Notes under the pieces: model-generated
Database searches by the model: none
Told to the model about the DNA's origin: nothing
What the model saw: only the letters and a program-made list of their open reading frames with translations
Program-made: the position numbers and the translations under genes
From: Pectobacterium actinidiae
GTDB taxonomy: Bacteria > Pseudomonadota > Gammaproteobacteria > Enterobacterales > Enterobacteriaceae
Assembly (NCBI RefSeq): GCF_000803315.1
Contig: NZ_JRMH01000001.1
Location: forward strand, 1,984,001 to 2,048,000
DNA: 64,000 nt
Direction of reading: 5' to 3'
Shown: one piece after another, positions 60,405 to 64,000 of the stretch
Layout: the number at the start of each line of letters is the position of its first letter
Position numbering within the stretch: the first letter of the stretch is position 1

Positions 60405-60583
60405 TCTGATCTCTGACCGATATTATTTTACAGGTGGAAATAGCACGATATGCACGACAACGGTACAGTAAAGCGGATGATTCTTCGCGCGAAGGCGCTC
60501 ATCTTATGGCATTCTGTAACCGATGCTAGTGCAGTCTGTGTGCAAACTGTTCGCACTGTTTTGAAAAGACAACGATATACTTT

Positions 60584-61105
60584 ATGAATAAAACAAGTAT
60601 GAATAAACCAGAATTTTATCAGGATCTCATTCGTGACATGTCATCGCTTATTGCGGATGAAAACCGTTTTATTACCATTTTATCAAACAGTAGTGCGCTG
60701 CTGTTTGAACGTTTGGATGGGGTTAACTGGGCAGGGTTTTACCTGTTGGATAACGACACGCTTTTCCTGGGACCGTTTCAGGGCAAGGTTGCTTGTGTGC
60801 GTATTCCGGTTGGCAAAGGAGTATGCGGTGCGGCGATAGCTGAAAATCGCATTCAGCGCGTGGATGATGTCCATGCGTTCCCTGGTCATATCGCCTGTGA
60901 TGCCGCGAGTAATGCTGAAATTGTGCTACCGCTTGTCGTTAACGGGCAACCGATTGGCGTTCTGGATATTGACAGTACCCTTTATCAGCGTTTTGACGCC
61001 GATGATGAAGAAGGGCTGAAGGCCGTAGTGAGCGTACTTTGTGCTCAACTGGAAGCGAGCGATGTGATGACATTCATCAATTCTCTCACGTTGAGACAAG
61101 GTTAA
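60584..61105 (+). CDS. msrC: Free methionine-(R)-sulfoxide reductase MsrC
   Basis: A 173-residue GAF-domain enzyme that reduces free methionine-R-sulfoxide. The three catalytic Cys are visible in GKVACVRIPVGKGVCGAAI and in HIACDAASNAEIVLP. The fold ends DIDSTLYQRFDADDEEGL. Two Met codons near the start (residues 1 and 6) leave a small uncertainty. It is 84 bases before proQ in the same direction, as in E. coli. Confidence 0.95.
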   Translation: MNKTSMNKPEFYQDLIRDMSSLIADENRFITILSNSSALLFERLDGVNWAGFYLLDNDTLFLGPFQGKVACVRIPVGKGVCGAAIAENRIQRVDDVHAFPGHIACDAASNAEIVLPLVVNGQPIGVLDIDSTLYQRFDADDEEGLKAVVSVLCAQLEASDVMTFINSLTLRQG

Positions 61106-61189
61106 CGTGGCAATTGCCGATGGCGTCATTATAATGACGCCTGTTCATGCCTGCGCCGGTTGGCAAACCCGTTGTAATCAGGAAATTTC

Positions 61190-61948
61190 ATGGAAAATCA
61201 ACCTAAGTTGAACAGTAGTAAAGAAGTCATTGCCTTTTTGGCAGAGCGGTTCCCGCTTTGTTTCACCACTGAAGGTGAAACTCGTCCGTTAAAGATCGGT
61301 ATTTTTCAGGATCTTGTTGAGCGTGTGCCGGAGTCCGATAACGTCAGTAAGACGCAATTACGCTCTGCGCTGCGTCTTTACACCTCAAGCTGGCGATATC
61401 TGTATGGTGTAAAATTGGGTGCCCAACGTGTCGATCTGGATGGTAACCCATGCGGTGAGTTGGAACAGCAGCATGTCGATCATGCTCGCAAGCAATTGGA
61501 AGAAGCAAAAGCGCGAGTTCAAGCCCAGCGTGCTGAGCAACAGGCGAAAAAACGTGAAGCGGCCGGAGAATCGGCAGACGCGGCACGTACCCCTCGTCCC
61601 GCTCAGAAACGTGCGCCGCGCCGTGATGCTTCAAACAATGCATCCCAAAACCGTGCATCTCAAAACCATGCACCGCGTAAACCACGTCAGCCTTCTTCCG
61701 GCCAATCGCAGTCCTCTTCTCAGCAATCTGCTAATGCTCAAGCTCGTCAGGCAAAGCCTGCCAGCAATGAGCGTCAACGGGTTGCGGTTACGGATGTTTC
61801 CAAACTGCAAATCGGTCAGGAAATCAAAGTCAGAGCCGGCAAAGACGCCATGGATGCCACCGTGCTTGAAATTGCCAAAGGCGAAGTCAGAGTACAATTG
61901 GCTTCTGGACTGGCAATGATTGTACGCGCAGAACACTTGCAGTTCTGA
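61190..61948 (+). CDS. proQ: RNA chaperone ProQ
   Basis: ProQ is a global RNA-binding protein that stabilises sRNAs and mRNA 3' ends. An N-terminal FinO-like domain (about residues 5-120) is followed by a long basic and Q/N/S-rich linker that has ASQN- and APR-type repeats. A C-terminal Tudor/Hfq-like domain closes it ([32 protein letters not shown]). It has 252 residues, about 20 more than in E. coli because of the linker. It ends 19 bases before prc, and both probably share a transcript. Confidence 0.96.
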   Translation: MENQPKLNSSKEVIAFLAERFPLCFTTEGETRPLKIGIFQDLVERVPESDNVSKTQLRSALRLYTSSWRYLYGVKLGAQRVDLDGNPCGELEQQHVDHARKQLEEAKARVQAQRAEQQAKKREAAGESADAARTPRPAQKRAPRRDASNNASQNRASQNHAPRKPRQPSSGQSQSSSQQSANAQARQAKPASNERQRVAVTDVSKLQIGQEIKVRAGKDAMDATVLEIAKGEVRVQLASGLAMIVRAEHLQF

Positions 61949-61967
61949 TACGGAGGCCAACCTGGGC

Positions 61968-63983
61968 ATGAACAACTTAGTCAGAATAACCGCCATCGCA
62001 GGCTTACTGCTGGCGGGCACAAGTTTTGCAAATGAAAACATTACGCGTGTTGAACAGATTCCTCAGCTACATCAGGAGCCTCAACATGCTACCGTGAGCG
62101 ACAGGGTGGCCTCACGTTTCCTGCGTTCGCACTATCGCCAGTTTATGCTGGATGCGCAGTTCTCTGAGAAAATTTTTAATCGCTACCTCAATATGCTGGA
62201 CTACAGCCACAACGTGCTGTTGGCCTCTGATGTGGCTCAATTTTCTGGGCAAAAAGCCCAGTTGGGCGACGCGCTGAAATCCGGTCAACTGGATATGCCG
62301 TACGCGTTGTACAATCTGGCGCAGAAGCGTCGGTTTGAGCGTTTTCAATATGCACTGTCGCTGCTGGATAAACCGGTCGATCTGACGGGCAATGAGTCGT
62401 TTGAGCTCGATCGCAGCAAAGCCCCTTGGCCGCAGAACGTGGGTGAACTTAACCGCCTGTGGGATGCCAAGGTAAAATATGACTGGCTCAGCCTGAAGCT
62501 GACCGGTAAAGATGATAAAGACATCAAAGAGACGCTGACCAAGCGTTACCAGTTTGCTATTCGCCGCCTGGCGCAGAGCAACAGCGAAGATGTTTTCCAA
62601 CTTGTCATGAACGCCTTTGCGCGTGAAATTGACCCGCATACTAGCTATCTGTCACCGCGTAACACCGAGCAATTCAATACCGAAATGAGCCTGTCGCTCG
62701 AAGGGATTGGCGCGGTGTTGCAGATGGATGACGACTACACCATGATCAATTCTATGGTGCCCGGTGGTCCGGCAGCGAAAAGCAAAAACATTACCGTCGG
62801 TGACCGCGTGGTTGGCGTCGGCCAAAACGGCAAGCCGATGGTGGATGTTATCGGCTGGCGTCTGGATGATGTCGTTGCGCTGATTAAAGGGCCGAAAGGC
62901 AGTAAGGTACGTCTGGAAATCCTGCCGGCTGGCAAGGGGACGAAAACCCGTATTGTCACGCTGACGCGTGAACGCATTCGCCTTGAAGACCGTGCGGTGA
63001 AAATGTCCGTCAAGACGGTCGGCAAGGATAAAGTCGGCGTGCTGGATATCCCCGGTTTCTATGTCGGCCTGACGGATGACGTGAAAGTTCAACTCCAGAA
63101 GCTGGAAAAACAGAACGTCAGCAGCATTGTGATTGACCTACGGACTAACGGCGGCGGTGCACTGACGGAAGCGGTAGGGCTTTCTGGCCTGTTTATCCCC
63201 GGCGGCCCGGTGGTTCAGGTGCGCGATAACAATGGCAAAGTGCGCGAAGACAGCGACACCGACGGTATTGTGTATTACAAAGGCCCGCTGGTGGTGCTGG
63301 TAGACCGCTTTAGTGCTTCCGCTTCTGAGATCTTCGCCGCAGCAATGCAGGATTATGGCCGCGCTTTGATCGTGGGTGAACCGACGTTTGGTAAAGGCAC
63401 CGTGCAGCAGTATCGCTCGCTGAATCGGATTTACGATCAGATGCTGCGTCCTGACTGGCCAGCGCTGGGTTCCGTGCAATATACGATTCAGAAGTTCTAT
63501 CGTATTGACGGCGGCAGTACGCAGATGAAAGGCGTGACGCCTGACGTGATGATGCCAACCGGCACGGAAACGGTAGATACTGGCGAGAAGTTCGAAGACA
63601 ATGCGCTACCGTGGGACAGTATCAAAGCGGCCAACTACACGAAGAGCGGCGATCTGAAGGCGCTGATTAGCCAACTGAATGAACATCATCAGGAGCGTAT
63701 CGCCAAAGATCCTGAATTCCAGTATGTCGCGCAAGATATTGCCCGCTACAATGCGATGAAGGATAAGCGTAATCTCGTCTCGCTCAATCTTGTCCAGCGC
63801 GAGAAAGAGAATGACGATGATGAAGCGATGCGTCTGAAACGGATTAACGATCGGCTGGCGAGAGAAGGTAAAAAACCGCTCAAATCGCTGGAAGATCTGC
63901 CGAAAGACTATCAGGCTCCCGATCCTTATCTGGATGAAACGGTGAAAATCGCTAACGATTTGGCACAGGAAGAAAAAGAGTAA
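61968..63983 (+). CDS. prc: Carboxy-terminal processing protease Prc (Tsp)
   Basis: A periplasmic S41 protease of 671 residues that trims PBP3 and degrades tagged or misfolded proteins; NlpI is its adaptor in E. coli. It has a signal peptide (ITAIAGLLLAGTSFA), a helical N-terminal region and a PDZ domain around SLEGIGAVLQMDDD. The catalytic S41 core has the nucleophile in FSASASEIFAAAMQDYG and the general-base Lys in FGKGTVQQYRSLN. The start at 61968 has GGAGG upstream; the frame is open 16 codons earlier within proQ. The C terminus is about 10 residues shorter than in E. coli. The stop lies 17 bases before the window edge. Confidence 0.96.
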   Translation: MNNLVRITAIAGLLLAGTSFANENITRVEQIPQLHQEPQHATVSDRVASRFLRSHYRQFMLDAQFSEKIFNRYLNMLDYSHNVLLASDVAQFSGQKAQLGDALKSGQLDMPYALYNLAQKRRFERFQYALSLLDKPVDLTGNESFELDRSKAPWPQNVGELNRLWDAKVKYDWLSLKLTGKDDKDIKETLTKRYQFAIRRLAQSNSEDVFQLVMNAFAREIDPHTSYLSPRNTEQFNTEMSLSLEGIGAVLQMDDDYTMINSMVPGGPAAKSKNITVGDRVVGVGQNGKPMVDVIGWRLDDVVALIKGPKGSKVRLEILPAGKGTKTRIVTLTRERIRLEDRAVKMSVKTVGKDKVGVLDIPGFYVGLTDDVKVQLQKLEKQNVSSIVIDLRTNGGGALTEAVGLSGLFIPGGPVVQVRDNNGKVREDSDTDGIVYYKGPLVVLVDRFSASASEIFAAAMQDYGRALIVGEPTFGKGTVQQYRSLNRIYDQMLRPDWPALGSVQYTIQKFYRIDGGSTQMKGVTPDVMMPTGTETVDTGEKFEDNALPWDSIKAANYTKSGDLKALISQLNEHHQERIAKDPEFQYVAQDIARYNAMKDKRNLVSLNLVQREKENDDDEAMRLKRINDRLAREGKKPLKSLEDLPKDYQAPDPYLDETVKIANDLAQEEKE

Positions 63984-64000
63984 TACGCTAAAATCGTTCT

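Overview
The window is chromosomal DNA from an enterobacterium of the soft-rot group, most likely Pectobacterium. This rests on recalled similarity to Enterobacterales proteins, the gene order, the codon usage and the ERIC-like repeats; no database search was possible. Nearly every gene is a recognisable core enterobacterial gene. I saw no transposase, prophage, plasmid function or CRISPR array.

Layout. 1-3136: the end of pqiA, then pqiB and pqiC, an envelope-spanning MCE lipid-transport system. 3438-5766: rmf (ribosome hibernation), a Cache-type chemoreceptor and tRNA-Ser(GGA). 6046-14505: ycdX, ycdY, yceB, grxB, mdtH, rimJ, yceH, yceM and murJ. 14658-22039: argS, a 39-codon putative membrane peptide, yecM, cutC, the tRNA-modification pair cmoA-cmoB, yecN and yecE. 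22127-29145: an EAL/HDOD protein, then aspS, nudB, yebC, ruvC, ruvA and ruvB.

29217-33983 looks like an accessory sugar island between ruvB and znuB. It holds a LamB-type porin and cellobiose-family PTS EIIA and EIIC, with a divergent LacI-family regulator and palindromic operators between them. No EIIB and no glycosidase are present. 34078-39190: the zinc importer znuB-znuC/znuA with a Zur-like palindrome, the zinc peptidase mepM directly behind znuA, and lpxM. 39334-44698: pykA, hexR, zwf and eda. A perfect HexR-type palindrome precedes zwf, and edd is absent from its E. coli position. 44885-48315: purT with a PurR box, and ptrB.

48398-54543 mixes core and accessory genes: a Lys-rich 36-aa protein, holE, ftnA, yebY, the sRNA SdsR with a sigma-S-like -10, a cspA-type gene with its cold-shock leader, an acidic 48-aa protein, a secreted cupin, a hydroxycarboxylate dehydrogenase, an extensin-like protein and yebW. 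54666-63983: rsmF, letB-letA (a second MCE system), an ERIC-like repeat, msrC, proQ and prc.

Themes. Envelope maintenance recurs: PqiABC, LetAB, MurJ, MepM, LpxM and Prc, with ProQ beside prc. A second theme is central carbon control, with HexR over zwf and eda feeding the KDPG/pectin route. The third is metal homeostasis (ZnuABC, FtnA, CutC). The least ordinary material is the incomplete PTS island, the EAL/HDOD protein, the small ORFs and the cspA-to-yebW accessory block.
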